A stretch of 64,000 nt of DNA from Nitrosospira sp. GTDB taxonomy: Bacteria; Pseudomonadota; Gammaproteobacteria; Burkholderiales; Nitrosomonadaceae. The notes beneath the pieces were generated by a model. The model had not been told where the DNA came from. It was given only the letters and a program-made list of their open reading frames with translations, and ran no database searches. This document shows, one piece after another, positions 1 through 8,929 of the stretch. The translations under genes and the position numbers were made by a program. The stretch lies in assembly GCA_013821425.1 (NCBI GenBank), contig JACDGV010000010.1, positions 31,064 through 95,063 on the forward strand, in the 5' to 3' direction. How positions within the stretch are numbered: the stretch's first letter is position 1; every line of letters starts with the position of its first letter.

Positions 1-1
1 T

Positions 2-367
2 AACTCCGGCAATCAGACTATCACAATGATCGTGCGTGCCCTTGCCCTAGGGCAGCTAAATACCCGCAGCACCCGCACATTGTTCGCAAAGGAAATCGGG
101 GTAAGTGCCGTGAACGGGCTGGTGTGGGGCAGCGTGGTAGGACTATTCGCTTTCCTGATTTACGGCAGCGTGCCTCTTAGCCTGGTAATGACGCTGGCAA
201 TGATGCTCAATCTGCTTCTGGCGGCGTCGTTGGGTGTGCTGATACCGCTGACTCTTCACAAGCTTGGGCGCGATCCGGCGGCAGGCTCCAGCGTGATGAT
301 TACCGCTGTTACCGATAGTGGCGGTTTTTTTATTTTTCTCGGGCTCGCGACAATCTTCCTGGTATAG
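2..367 (+). CDS. mgtE: Magnesium transporter MgtE, C-terminal part (5' end outside window)
   Basis: The frame is open from base 2, so the gene begins upstream of the window and only about 121 C-terminal residues are present. They match the end of the MgtE membrane domain: an N-S-G-N-Q-T segment followed by the conserved V-R-A-L-A-L-G stretch, then three strongly hydrophobic helices and a hydrophilic loop between the last two. MgtE is an inner-membrane Mg2+ channel whose N-terminal cytoplasmic domains, not visible here, gate the pore. The gene converges on lysA, leaving about 90 bp between the stop codons in which I see no clear terminator. Confidence 0.85.
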   Translation, partial: NSGNQTITMIVRALALGQLNTRSTRTLFAKEIGVSAVNGLVWGSVVGLFAFLIYGSVPLSLVMTLAMMLNLLLAASLGVLIPLTLHKLGRDPAAGSSVMITAVTDSGGFFIFLGLATIFLV

Positions 368-455
368 CGGAGCGGAATATTCCTTGAGCGCGATAGCGGA
401 ACCAGCCGATAAATCGACACAGGTAAGTCAGGCAACCGAGGTCTCAGCTATTCAC

Positions 456-1712
456 CTAGGGCAGGATTTTCTCGCCGGCCATCAGTTGATCCATGGATTC
501 GCGTTCACGGATCAGATGAGCGCGGTCTCCGTCGACCATCACCTCCGCGGCTCTTGGGCGGGAATTATAATTCGAGCTCATGCTCATGCCATATGCGCCA
601 GCCGACATGACCGCCAGCAGATCCCCCGGCAACAGCGCTAGCTCGCGGTCATGCCCCAGGAAGTCGCCCGTCTCGCAAACCGGACCGACCACTTGATAAG
701 TTTTCACGTCAGCCTGCGTTCCGGGTGCAACCGGAAGGATTTCATGGTAAGCGTTATAAAGCGCCGGACGCATCAAATCATTCATGGCGGCATCAACGAT
801 GGCGAAATTGCGATGAGTCGCGTGTTTGAGATACTCAACCCGGGTCAGCAGTATACCGGCATTTCCCACCAGCACGCGACCCGGCTCGACGAGAATGCGC
901 TGCTTGCGCTGAACCATACCGCCACACAATGCGGCTATATAAGCCCGGGCCGGGGGAGGTTTTTCGCTCGAATACCGGATTCCCAGTCCGCCCCCCAGAT
1001 CCAGATGATGGATTTTTAAACCCCGAGCTTCGAGACGATCGAGCAATCCCAGCATCTTCTCGCGTGTTTCGACGAAGGGATCGAGTTCCGTCAGCTGCGA
1101 GCCGATGTGGCAATCCAGCCCGGTAACGCGCACGTTGGCTAATTTTTGCGCAGAGGCATAAAGGGATTCCGCTTCCTCGAAGGGTATCCCAAATTTGTTT
1201 TCCTTGAGTCCCGTAGAAATATAAGGATGAGTTCGGGCGTCGACGTCAGGGTTGACCCTAAAGCTGACCGGCGCGATTTGATTCATGCTGCGCGCCACCT
1301 GATCCAGAATTTCCAGCTCCGCTTCCGATTCCACGTTGAAGCAAAGTATTCCTGCCTCTAGCGCCACGCGCATCTCGTCTGGCTGCTTGCCAACGCCGGA
1401 AAACACAATCTTCCGCGGATCGCCGCCTGCTTCCAGTACCCGCCGCAGTTCCCCGCCCGAAACGATGTCGAAGCCACTGCCAAGACGAGCAAATAAATTG
1501 AGAATGGCCAGATTGGAGTTGGCTTTCACCGCATAGCATACCAGGTGGTCGCGGCCCGCGAACGCGGAGTCGAATTCCGAATATGCGGCCACGAGCGCGT
1601 GGCGGGAATAAACGTAGCAAGGTGTGCCAAACTCTCTTGCAATACGATCGAGCCGGACCGATTCGCCACACAGTACGTTATTGCGATAGTTAAATGAAGG
1701 GAACCCGCTCAC
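456..1712 (-). CDS. lysA: Diaminopimelate decarboxylase
   Basis: PLP-dependent enzyme of the alanine-racemase-fold group that decarboxylates meso-diaminopimelate to L-lysine, the last step of lysine synthesis. The 418 residues match the usual family length. The PLP lysine sits in C-Y-A-V-K-A-N (about K63); H-I-G-S-Q and the glycine-rich L-G-G-G-L-G follow, and the C-terminal C-E-T-G-D motif carries the active-site cysteine contributed across the dimer. The start is a GTG at 1712 that overlaps the stop codon of lptM, so the two are probably translationally coupled, the usual arrangement in proteobacteria. Confidence 0.95.
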   Translation of the reverse strand: MSGFPSFNYRNNVLCGESVRLDRIAREFGTPCYVYSRHALVAAYSEFDSAFAGRDHLVCYAVKANSNLAILNLFARLGSGFDIVSGGELRRVLEAGGDPRKIVFSGVGKQPDEMRVALEAGILCFNVESEAELEILDQVARSMNQIAPVSFRVNPDVDARTHPYISTGLKENKFGIPFEEAESLYASAQKLANVRVTGLDCHIGSQLTELDPFVETREKMLGLLDRLEARGLKIHHLDLGGGLGIRYSSEKPPPARAYIAALCGGMVQRKQRILVEPGRVLVGNAGILLTRVEYLKHATHRNFAIVDAAMNDLMRPALYNAYHEILPVAPGTQADVKTYQVVGPVCETGDFLGHDRELALLPGDLLAVMSAGAYGMSMSSNYNSRPRAAEVMVDGDRAHLIRERESMDQLMAGEKILP

Positions 1713-1837
1713 CTCTGCTTCTCTTCATCCTGTGCCTGCTGCGGTTGTGGTATCTTCTCGGGGAGATAGAGTGGAGCCTTCAGGCCGCAGGCGTTAAGCA
1801 GCAAGATGATCAGGGCGGTGATGCAGGATGTTCGCAT
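1709..1837 (-). CDS. lptM: LptM-like small lipoprotein (YifL family)
   Basis: A 42-codon gene. ATG at 1837 opens a short signal peptide with a hydrophobic core (I-T-A-L-I-I-L-L-L) ending in a lipobox L-N-A-C, so Cys17 should be the lipidated residue. Directly after it comes G-L-K-A-P-L-Y-L-P, the signature of the YifL/LptM family (typically C-G-L-K-G-P-L-Y-x-P). In E. coli LptM assists maturation of the LptD/LptE lipopolysaccharide translocon. The stop codon overlaps the GTG start of lysA; lptM upstream of lysA is the standard proteobacterial order. Function is inferred from the motif and position. Confidence 0.85.
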   Translation of the reverse strand: MRTSCITALIILLLNACGLKAPLYLPEKIPQPQQAQDEEKQR

Positions 1838-1965
1838 GAGTTGTCGCAGGACCGAAAATATAAAATACTACCATACGGCCAGAACCGCCAAGAATCCTTC
1901 TTGCCCGGCCCGGGTTGTTCTGGCCCCTGTATCCATCAATAAATATAAATCACGCACGATGCGCA

Positions 1966-2721
1966 TCACCCTGACCCTCTCAATTTCTTTCTTGCCTCTT
2001 TACAATTCGGGTACACGCGCTCTACTGTTTGCCAGAACGCCATGGAGTGGTTCATTTCGATAAGGTGGGCTAATTCGTGAGCAACAACGTAGTCGACCAG
2101 ATCCAGTGGTTTCTGGATCAGCCGCCAGTTGAGACGAACAACACCACGGGCGTGGCAACTCCCCCAGAGAGTTCTGGCGCGGGATAGTTTCAGTTGCGGC
2201 AGCGCAATGCCGAGCTTTTGTGAATACAGCGCCATGCGCTCTCTGAAACACGACATTGCGCGGTCACAATACCATTCCATCACAACGCATTCGATTTGTT
2301 GGGCAGTCAACCGGGATGGCAGGGGCAGTTTCAGTTGTGTTTCCAGCGCGGAGTCAGCATTTGTTCGACGCATTCGCACAGCACCATTCGCTGTGATAGT
2401 TACCTGCCACGGTTCCCCCAGCAATGGAAAAATGGCTCCTTCCTCCCATTTCGGCCCGCATGGCTTTCGGTGGTGCCAGCTGTTCAGTTTCTTAACGATC
2501 CAGTCGGCTTTGGTTTGCAAAACGGATTCCACCCACCGTACTGATTCCCTGGATGGAATGCGAACACTCAATCCGCTATGGTCTACTTTCATGCCGATAG
2601 TCGTTCTCGGGCATCGAATAAGGGTGTAGGCCACGTCTTGGCCGTTCAGGGAGATACGCCGTAGCTCCCCAGCCGGGGGCCTGCTTTCCTCCCCCATGCT
2701 AAACATGGTTTTCGTGCCCAT
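1966..2721 (-). CDS. YgjP-family zinc-dependent metallohydrolase (DUF45)
   Basis: About 251 residues from the ATG at 2721. The zinc-binding signature H-E-L-A-H-L-I-E-M-N-H-S lies near the C-terminus, preceded by W-G-S-C and L-N-W-R-L, all typical of the YgjP/DUF45 metallopeptidase-like family. The biological substrate of these proteins is not known. An in-frame start at 2808 would run into plsC and adds residues that do not look like the family, so I prefer 2721, which lies 16 bp after the plsC stop. Likely the last gene of the plsC-led unit. Confidence 0.85.
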   Translation of the reverse strand: MGTKTMFSMGEESRPPAGELRRISLNGQDVAYTLIRCPRTTIGMKVDHSGLSVRIPSRESVRWVESVLQTKADWIVKKLNSWHHRKPCGPKWEEGAIFPLLGEPWQVTITANGAVRMRRTNADSALETQLKLPLPSRLTAQQIECVVMEWYCDRAMSCFRERMALYSQKLGIALPQLKLSRARTLWGSCHARGVVRLNWRLIQKPLDLVDYVVAHELAHLIEMNHSMAFWQTVERVYPNCKEARKKLRGSG

Positions 2722-2737
2722 AAAATTTATTTCCCAT

Positions 2738-3472
2738 CTATGAACGCAGTGGAGCCGGTCCGCTGATACGCGCCATTTCCGCCTCGATCCAGGACTCAAC
2801 CCGCGCATTGAGGTCGCCCAATTCCATTCCTTCCGGATCGATGGGGGGGCCGATACTTACTGTAACTGTGCCGGGTAGTTTCACAAAATTCCTAACCCAG
2901 AACTCTCCCGCGTTATGTGCCACGGGTATCACCGGTGCGCCGGTGTGCGTCGCGAGCCACGCGCCGCCAACACCGTATCTGCCCTTTTTTCCGGGTGGGA
3001 TGCGTGTGCCCTCCGGAAAGATTACGATCCAAAACCCTTGCTTAAGCCTATCTTTTCCCTGTTCAACGATCTGCTTCAAGGCCGCTTTCCTTGAACTCCG
3101 ATCAATGGCAATCGGACTGGTCATGGCGAGGCCCCAGCCAAAAAAGGGAATACGCAATAGTTCTTTTTTTAGTACCCATACTTGAGGCGGAAAAATCTGC
3201 TGGAACGCAAGCGTTTCCCATCCCGATTGATGTTTCGACAGCACGATACCGGGAACCGGGGGAATACGTTCCACGCCCAGCACGCGATACCGGATGCCGC
3301 AAATAACGCGAAGCAGAAACAACATCAGATGCGCCCAGCCGGAAGTGATCCGATAGCGGGTGAGCGGCGGGAGCGGAAAAGACGCCAATATGACGAAAAA
3401 ATACAATGGCGTAATGATAATCTGCAACATGCCATATAGTATCGAGCGCAGTATCGCCAGTTTTGAATTCAC
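2738..3472 (-). CDS. plsC: 1-acyl-sn-glycerol-3-phosphate acyltransferase
   Basis: Inner-membrane enzyme that acylates lysophosphatidate to phosphatidate in phospholipid synthesis. There is an N-terminal hydrophobic segment (about residues 10-35), the acyltransferase motif I as K-H-Q-S-G-W-E (His81, Glu86) and motif III as F-P-E-G-T-R (about 152-157). Motif I is HX4E rather than the textbook HX4D, a variant I recall from betaproteobacterial PlsC homologues. Length (244 aa) is normal. Its ATG overlaps the gmhB stop as ATGA, so the two are coupled. Confidence 0.93.
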   Translation of the reverse strand: MNSKLAILRSILYGMLQIIITPLYFFVILASFPLPPLTRYRITSGWAHLMLFLLRVICGIRYRVLGVERIPPVPGIVLSKHQSGWETLAFQQIFPPQVWVLKKELLRIPFFGWGLAMTSPIAIDRSSRKAALKQIVEQGKDRLKQGFWIVIFPEGTRIPPGKKGRYGVGGAWLATHTGAPVIPVAHNAGEFWVRNFVKLPGTVTVSIGPPIDPEGMELGDLNARVESWIEAEMARISGPAPLRS

Positions 3473-4002
3473 TGGGCCAGTGCATCAACGGCGGCGGCGA
3501 GATTCGCAAATATCTTCGTATTTTCCGGCAACCCGCCCTCCGCTTTGGTCTTTTTGCCCTTGCCCGTAAGCACCAGGATAGGGATTGCCCCCGCAGCGAC
3601 CGCAGCTTGCAAATCCCGCAACGAATCGCCGATTGCCGGCACTCCGCTTAACCCGAGACCGAACCGCTCCGAAATCTCCCGGAACATTCCCGCCGCGGGC
3701 TTACGGCAAGTGCAATGGTCCGAGTTGGCGTGGGGGCAGAAAAAGATGGCGTCAATGCGTCCCCCAGCCTGACCAGTCGCCTTGCACATCTTGTCGTTGA
3801 TGGCGTTGAGCGCCACCGTATCCAGCAAGCCCCGGCGGATGCCGGATTGATTCATTGCAACGACCACGCGGTAACCCGCCTGGCTCAGGTGCGCGATGGC
3901 TTCCAGGCTGCCAGGAATAGGCTTCCATTCGTCCGGCGTTTTGATAAAGACAGGACTATCGTAGTTGATTACACCGTCGCGATCGAGAACGACCAGTTTC
4001 AA
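3469..4002 (-). CDS. gmhB: D-glycero-beta-D-manno-heptose 1,7-bisphosphate 7-phosphatase
   Basis: HAD-superfamily phosphatase of the ADP-heptose pathway that supplies the lipopolysaccharide inner core. The nucleophile motif D-R-D-G-V-I-N is at residues 8-14, and the zinc-binding loop C-P-H-x5-C-x-C marks GmhB within the HAD family. Motif G-D-S-L-R-D carries the later acidic residues. 177 aa is normal. The start is a TTG at 4002, one base after the glyS stop codon. Position between glyS and plsC is common in betaproteobacteria. Confidence 0.93.
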   Translation of the reverse strand: MKLVVLDRDGVINYDSPVFIKTPDEWKPIPGSLEAIAHLSQAGYRVVVAMNQSGIRRGLLDTVALNAINDKMCKATGQAGGRIDAIFFCPHANSDHCTCRKPAAGMFREISERFGLGLSGVPAIGDSLRDLQAAVAAGAIPILVLTGKGKKTKAEGGLPENTKIFANLAAAVDALAQ

Positions 4003-4003
4003 T

Positions 4004-6208
4004 TTAAACTGCCAACCTGGAAATGTCCGCTACACGGTTCATCGCTTGCTGCAATTGGGCCAGCAAGGCGAGGCGGTTGTGACGCAGCGCTTCATCCTCG
4101 GTGTTGACCATGACACTATCGAAAAAATCGTCCACGGGCCGCTTGAGCGCAGCCAGTATTTGCAGCGACCTGTTGTAATCCCCTGCTGAGAACGCGTTCT
4201 CGGCCTGGGGGGCGACCTGGCTCAACGCGAGATGCAGTGCTTGTTCAGCAGGCGCTTGCAACAGGGCCGGATTCACCTCGATTTTTATATCGATATCCGC
4301 TTTTTTGAGGATATTCCCCACACGTTTGTTGGTTGCGGCGAGACTTTCCGCGTCTGGAAGTGCGGCGAAAGCATGCACTGCGCAAAGACGTTCTTTGATA
4401 TCGCTCAAATTCGAGGGCCGCAAGGCCAGCACTGCCTCGATTTCCTGCGGGGAGAAGATCCCCTCGGGCGCCGATATAGTAATATAAGGACGTTTTCGCG
4501 ATTCGATCGCTTGCTCATCCAGGGACTCCATACTGAAATAGTGACGCAGCCGTTCGTAAATAAACCCGTTGAGACTATCGGGCACTTGTTTGAACATACC
4601 TCCGAAAGTATCAGCGGTTTGTTCAAGTAAAATGTCCAGAGACAGCGGTACCTTTTTTTCAACCAGTATCCGGATCACCCCCAAGGCATGCCGCCGTAAT
4701 GCGAAAGGGTCCTTGTCTCCAGTGGGCACTTGCCCGATACCAAACATCCCGACCAGGGTTTCCAGCTTGTCCGCCAGTGCCACACAAACGCCGACCGTGT
4801 TACGCGGCAATTCATCACCGGCGAATCGTGGCTTGTAATGGTCCTCAATCGCATCGGCGACGTCATCCGCCAATCCGTCGTGTTTTGCGTAGTACCGCCC
4901 CATGGCGCCTTGCAACTCGGGAAATTCCCCTACCATATCGGTGAGCAAGTCTGCTTTGGAGAGCATCGCGGCTTCGCCCGCCTGTGCCGCAAGTGCGGGG
5001 CCGCCCAGTCGCAAGCCAATCGCCTGAGCAATGGCCCATATCCGTTCCACGCGCTCCGCCTGCGTCCCCAGCCTGTGATGATAAACGACTCCACGCAAGC
5101 CTTCGACGCGGGAAGCCAGGGTCTTCTTCCGGTCCTGATCGAAGAAGAATTTCGCATCCGACAGACGCGACCGCAGCACGCGCTCGTTGCCGGTCACTAT
5201 TCCGGCAGCATTAGCCGGGCGAATGTTCGAAACGATCAGAAATTTATGAGAGAGATTTCCATTTTTATCCGAGAGAGGGAAATATTTCTGATTCATTTTC
5301 ATGGTGAGAACAAGGCATTCCCGCGGCACTTCCAAAAATTCGCGTTCAAATTCACCGGTTAGCACATTGGGGCGTTCGACTAGCGCGGTCACCTCATCCA
5401 GCAGGACTTCATCTTTAATTATATTCAAGCCTTCTCTGGCAGTGGCCGCTTCAAGCTGCCGGATAATTTCATTTCGACGCCTTTCAAAGCTGGCGATAAC
5501 GGCCCCTTCGCTTTCAAGCTGTTGTTCATAACTGTCGGCGTCCCTTAGTTCTATCGTCTTGCTGTTTGCTTCAAAGCGATGTCCTTTTGTCGTGTTTCCC
5601 GCGATCAGTCCCAGTACTTCGATTGCGGCGACAATTTCGGTACCATGCAGCGCTACCAGTCCGTGTGCGGGACGCACGAAACTAACGCTGCTCCAGCCAT
5701 CCGCGAGTTGATATGTCATCGCTTTGCCAATTGGCAGTTTCTGGATCGAATCCTGAAGTGCCTGCAGCAAATTTACGGAAAGCGGGAGCCCTTCAGCAAC
5801 ATCCGCGTAAAAAAGATAGTCCAGTTTGCCGTCATTTTCACGGAGAATCTTCACCTCCCAGACGGATGCGGGGGCGTGCGCGAGGTATCCCAGACCCAGG
5901 GCGTCACATTTTTTCAGTAAGGAGGGAGTAGGAGAGCCATCGGCATTCAGGCCGACCGATACCGGCATGAGCCTTATTTTGCGGGGCTTCTGCACCGCTA
6001 TTTCCCGGACGTTCGTGACATGCGCTGCAAGCCGCCTGGGTGAGGCAAATGTCGTGAGCTGTGCATCACCGCCCAGATGGTGAAGTTTTTGCAGCCCCTC
6101 GAACAGGAGTGTTCCAAAGGACTGGCCCAGCTGCTTCAGCGACTTTGGAGGCAACTCCTCGACAAGCAGCTCGACAAGCAGGCTTTTATTTTTGCTCGCG
6201 CTGCTCAA
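4004..6208 (-). CDS. glyS: Glycyl-tRNA synthetase beta subunit
   Basis: Tetrameric glycyl-tRNA synthetase subunit involved in tRNA recognition; partner of GlyQ. The N-terminus carries [12 protein letters not shown], equivalent to the conserved L-V-E-x-x-x-E-E-L-P-P, and the protein contains the family [10 protein letters not shown] motif. I chose the TTG at 6208: it has GGAGAG six bases upstream and overlaps the glyQ stop as TTGA. An earlier in-frame start at 6238 would add ten residues unlike the family. About 734 aa, normal for GlyS. Confidence 0.95.
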   Translation of the reverse strand: MSSASKNKSLLVELLVEELPPKSLKQLGQSFGTLLFEGLQKLHHLGGDAQLTTFASPRRLAAHVTNVREIAVQKPRKIRLMPVSVGLNADGSPTPSLLKKCDALGLGYLAHAPASVWEVKILRENDGKLDYLFYADVAEGLPLSVNLLQALQDSIQKLPIGKAMTYQLADGWSSVSFVRPAHGLVALHGTEIVAAIEVLGLIAGNTTKGHRFEANSKTIELRDADSYEQQLESEGAVIASFERRRNEIIRQLEAATAREGLNIIKDEVLLDEVTALVERPNVLTGEFEREFLEVPRECLVLTMKMNQKYFPLSDKNGNLSHKFLIVSNIRPANAAGIVTGNERVLRSRLSDAKFFFDQDRKKTLASRVEGLRGVVYHHRLGTQAERVERIWAIAQAIGLRLGGPALAAQAGEAAMLSKADLLTDMVGEFPELQGAMGRYYAKHDGLADDVADAIEDHYKPRFAGDELPRNTVGVCVALADKLETLVGMFGIGQVPTGDKDPFALRRHALGVIRILVEKKVPLSLDILLEQTADTFGGMFKQVPDSLNGFIYERLRHYFSMESLDEQAIESRKRPYITISAPEGIFSPQEIEAVLALRPSNLSDIKERLCAVHAFAALPDAESLAATNKRVGNILKKADIDIKIEVNPALLQAPAEQALHLALSQVAPQAENAFSAGDYNRSLQILAALKRPVDDFFDSVMVNTEDEALRHNRLALLAQLQQAMNRVADISRLAV

Positions 6209-7110
6209 GTGACGCTCTCCACCGCCTGCTCTACCCAACCGGAAGGCGCCATAGGGAAACCCAGACGTTTGCGGCTCTCGTAATATGCCTGCGCTACGCT
6301 TCGGGCCAAATCCCGGATTCGCCCGATGTAGGCCGCGCGCTCCATGACGGAAATGGCGCCGCGTGCGTCAAGCAGATTGAATGTGTGCGCGGTTTTCAAC
6401 ACCTGTTCATAACCCGGCAACGGCAGTCCTTGCTCCACCAGAAACCTTGCTTGCGTTTCGTGGCTCGTAAAGGCCTTCAACAGAAAATCCACATCGCTGT
6501 GCTCGAAGTTGTATGCCGATTGCTCGACTTCGTTCTGATGGTACACGTCACGGTACAAAAGCCCCTCCGTCCAAACCAGATCGAACACGTTTTCTACGCT
6601 TTGCAGGTACATCGCAAGCCGCTCCAGCCCATAGGTGATTTCGCCCGTAATGGGCTTGCAATTCATGCCGCCCACTTGCTGAAAATAGGTAAACTGTGTT
6701 ATTTCCATGCCGTTCAGCCACACTTCCCAGCCCAGGCCCCAAGCGCCCAACGTCGGGTTTTCCCAGTCATCCTCGACGAAGCGGATATCGTTTTGTTTCA
6801 GATCAAGCCCCAAGTCTTCGAGGGAACCAAGGTACAGTTCCAGGATGTTGGAAGGAGCGGGTTTCAGCACCGCCTGAAACTGATAATAATGCTGCAGGCG
6901 GTTCGGATTTTCACCATAACGTCCGTCTTTTGGCCTTCGGGTCGGTTGCACATATGCCGCCTTCCAGGGCTCGGGACCAAGTGCACGCAGAAACGTTGCA
7001 GTGTGCGAAGTGCCTGCGCCCACCTCCATGTCGTAAGGCTGGAGCAGTGCGCAGCCCTGCTTATGCCAATAGTGCTGCAAGACGAGAATAATTTCCTGGA
7101 ATGTACGCAT
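6205..7110 (-). CDS. glyQ: Glycyl-tRNA synthetase alpha subunit
   Basis: Class II catalytic subunit that activates glycine and charges tRNA-Gly. It opens with T-F-Q-E-I-I-L-x-L-Q-x-Y-W, and contains the conserved [24 protein letters not shown] region. 301 aa is the expected length. The gene is followed directly by glyS (overlapping stop and start). Upstream, a small questionable frame ends with TAA overlapping the glyQ ATG. Confidence 0.96.
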   Translation of the reverse strand: MRTFQEIILVLQHYWHKQGCALLQPYDMEVGAGTSHTATFLRALGPEPWKAAYVQPTRRPKDGRYGENPNRLQHYYQFQAVLKPAPSNILELYLGSLEDLGLDLKQNDIRFVEDDWENPTLGAWGLGWEVWLNGMEITQFTYFQQVGGMNCKPITGEITYGLERLAMYLQSVENVFDLVWTEGLLYRDVYHQNEVEQSAYNFEHSDVDFLLKAFTSHETQARFLVEQGLPLPGYEQVLKTAHTFNLLDARGAISVMERAAYIGRIRDLARSVAQAYYESRKRLGFPMAPSGWVEQAVESVT

Positions 7111-7334
7111 TAAACGTGGGAGTTCTCATGTAGTTTCAGTAAATCTTGAAAAGCGCGCCCACCGATGGAAGCGAATTGGGGGTAGGAAAGTAGCGGCGCT
7201 GTTTCTCGGCCTGCTGTCAGCCCTGATGAAGCTGCCGCCAATTGAACACTCTGAACACTCGTTTTGTCATCTTCTTTAGGCATATCCCATAAAGCCGCAA
7301 CCACCCGGGCTGTGAACTTCTTCACGTTGAGCAA
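7110..7334 (-). CDS. Small hypothetical protein (doubtful)
   Basis: A 74-codon frame fills the gap between lnt and glyQ. Its stop overlaps the glyQ ATG as TAATG, an arrangement that allows translational coupling. Against it: the start would be TTG with no visible ribosome binding site, the composition is unremarkable, and I recognise no domain, signal peptide or membrane segment. It may be a leader of glyQS or simply chance. Confidence 0.25.
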   Translation of the reverse strand: MLNVKKFTARVVAALWDMPKEDDKTSVQSVQLAAASSGLTAGRETAPLLSYPQFASIGGRAFQDLLKLHENSHV

Positions 7335-7349
7335 CCGACGACCGGGATT

Positions 7350-8852
7350 TTACAGGTTTTTGCGTGCACTACGAAAAACCAGCAGGAGCGCGCCAGATAA
7401 TACTATTATTGCGGCCAACCCCAGGAACAGTGTATTGCCTAACCGGACGTAGGGCGTTGCGCCGCTAAACCCCTGCGCCATACCGTGCAGTGCGGTAGTG
7501 GTAAACACTTCCGCTTGTTGCAGGACCACGCCGCGTTCATCGATAATGGCGGTAACGCCGGTGTTCGTGGCCCGCAGCATATACCGTCCGGTTTCCAAAG
7601 CGCGCATTTGGGAGATTTGCAAATGTTGCCGCGGGCCGATGGAGCGGCCGAACCACGCGTCATTACTCACGTTGGCAAGCAGCGTGGCCTGCGGCAGTTG
7701 CCTGATGATTTCTTCGCCAAAAACGTCTTCGTAGCAAATATTCACAGCTACACGCTGCCCGGCGATATTCATGGGTTTCTGGTCAAGCGTCCCGCGCGAA
7801 AAGTCGGACAACGGAATTTTCAGCACATTGACGACCCACCCGAACACGGGCTTTAATGGAATGAATTCCCCGAACGGTACCAGGTGGTACTTGCGGTAAC
7901 TCTGGCCGGGAGAGGAGCCAAAGCTGAACATGGAGTTGTAATATGCGCTGCCCCCGCCCGGTGCTTCAACCATGCCTACGAGAATGTCTCCATTATTCTG
8001 CCTGGCATGAGTGGCAAGTTGCGCGAGATAACTTGACGGTACTTCGTCGCGATACAGGGGCACTGAAATTTCCGGTGTAATTATCAGGCGACTGCTACTT
8101 TCTTCTGCAAGCCTTGCGTAAGTATCCATGGAAGTGGCGATTTGATCCGCTCGCCATTTCAGGTCCTGCGAAATATTGCCTTGCAGCAGGCTTACTGTCA
8201 CACGCTCGCCCAAGGGTTGGGTCCAGCGGATATGCTGCAAGCCAAAACCGATGATCCAGATTGCCAGCAGCGGCAGCAAATAACGGCGCTGGCGAAATTC
8301 TTTTTCAAAAAACAGGCAAAAGAGCGCCGCACTGCAAACAAGCACCAGGGAAATGCCGTAGGCGCCCACTACCGGGGCAAAACCCGCCAGTGGACTATGC
8401 GGTACCTGCGAGTAGCCCAGCGTCAGCCATGGGAAACCGGTAAACAACACGCTTCGTAGCCAGTCCGACAGTCCCCACAATGCACCCGCGGCCAGCGACC
8501 AGAGAGCGGGCATGGCAATATTCAGCTTCTTCAGTATCCACCCCGTCGCCGCGGGGAACAGCGCGAGGTAAGCGCAGAGGAAGAGCAGCGCAATCACCGC
8601 GATGGGCATGGGCATCGCGCCAAAGTCGTGCAGGCTCACGTAGATCCAGGTAACGCCAGCGCTGAACATGCCCATCCCGAAAGAAAAGCCCAGCAAGGCC
8701 GAATGGAAGGGCGTGGCGCTGCCGCGCCAAAAATGGCAAAGTAGCGCAACCGTGAACAGAGGAACCGGAAAAAGATAAAATGGCGCAAAACCCAGAACGG
8801 TAAGTGCGCCAAGCAGAAAGGAAATGATTAACTTAGAGCGGATTGTATTCAA
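7350..8852 (-). CDS. lnt: Apolipoprotein N-acyltransferase
   Basis: Inner-membrane enzyme that adds the third acyl chain to the N-terminal cysteine of lipoproteins. The first ~215 residues hold several hydrophobic membrane helices; the C-terminal nitrilase-like domain carries the catalytic Glu (P-E-I-S, E261), Lys (Y-R-K-Y-H-L-V-P-F-G-E-F, K321) and Cys (N-I-C-Y-E-D, C373). A last membrane helix precedes the stop. 500 aa is normal. It acts on lipoproteins such as LptM, LolB and the TPR protein encoded in this window. Confidence 0.95.
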   Translation of the reverse strand: MNTIRSKLIISFLLGALTVLGFAPFYLFPVPLFTVALLCHFWRGSATPFHSALLGFSFGMGMFSAGVTWIYVSLHDFGAMPMPIAVIALLFLCAYLALFPAATGWILKKLNIAMPALWSLAAGALWGLSDWLRSVLFTGFPWLTLGYSQVPHSPLAGFAPVVGAYGISLVLVCSAALFCLFFEKEFRQRRYLLPLLAIWIIGFGLQHIRWTQPLGERVTVSLLQGNISQDLKWRADQIATSMDTYARLAEESSSRLIITPEISVPLYRDEVPSSYLAQLATHARQNNGDILVGMVEAPGGGSAYYNSMFSFGSSPGQSYRKYHLVPFGEFIPLKPVFGWVVNVLKIPLSDFSRGTLDQKPMNIAGQRVAVNICYEDVFGEEIIRQLPQATLLANVSNDAWFGRSIGPRQHLQISQMRALETGRYMLRATNTGVTAIIDERGVVLQQAEVFTTTALHGMAQGFSGATPYVRLGNTLFLGLAAIIVLSGALLLVFRSARKNL

Positions 8853-8867
8853 CGGCGCTTCAATAAC

Positions 8868-8915
8868 TCATCCCGCGAGGCTGGTGGAAAATCATCCCGC
8901 GAGGCTGGTGGAAAA
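8868..8915. repeat. Perfect 24-bp tandem duplication
   Basis: A 24-bp unit beginning TCATCCCGCGAGG and ending GGTGGAAAA occurs twice head to tail (8868-8891 and 8892-8915) with no mismatch. It fills most of the gap between lnt and the histidine-kinase stop codon. It is probably a recent slippage or replication duplication. Confidence 0.95.
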
Positions 8916-8929
8916 AACCCGGAACAGAA

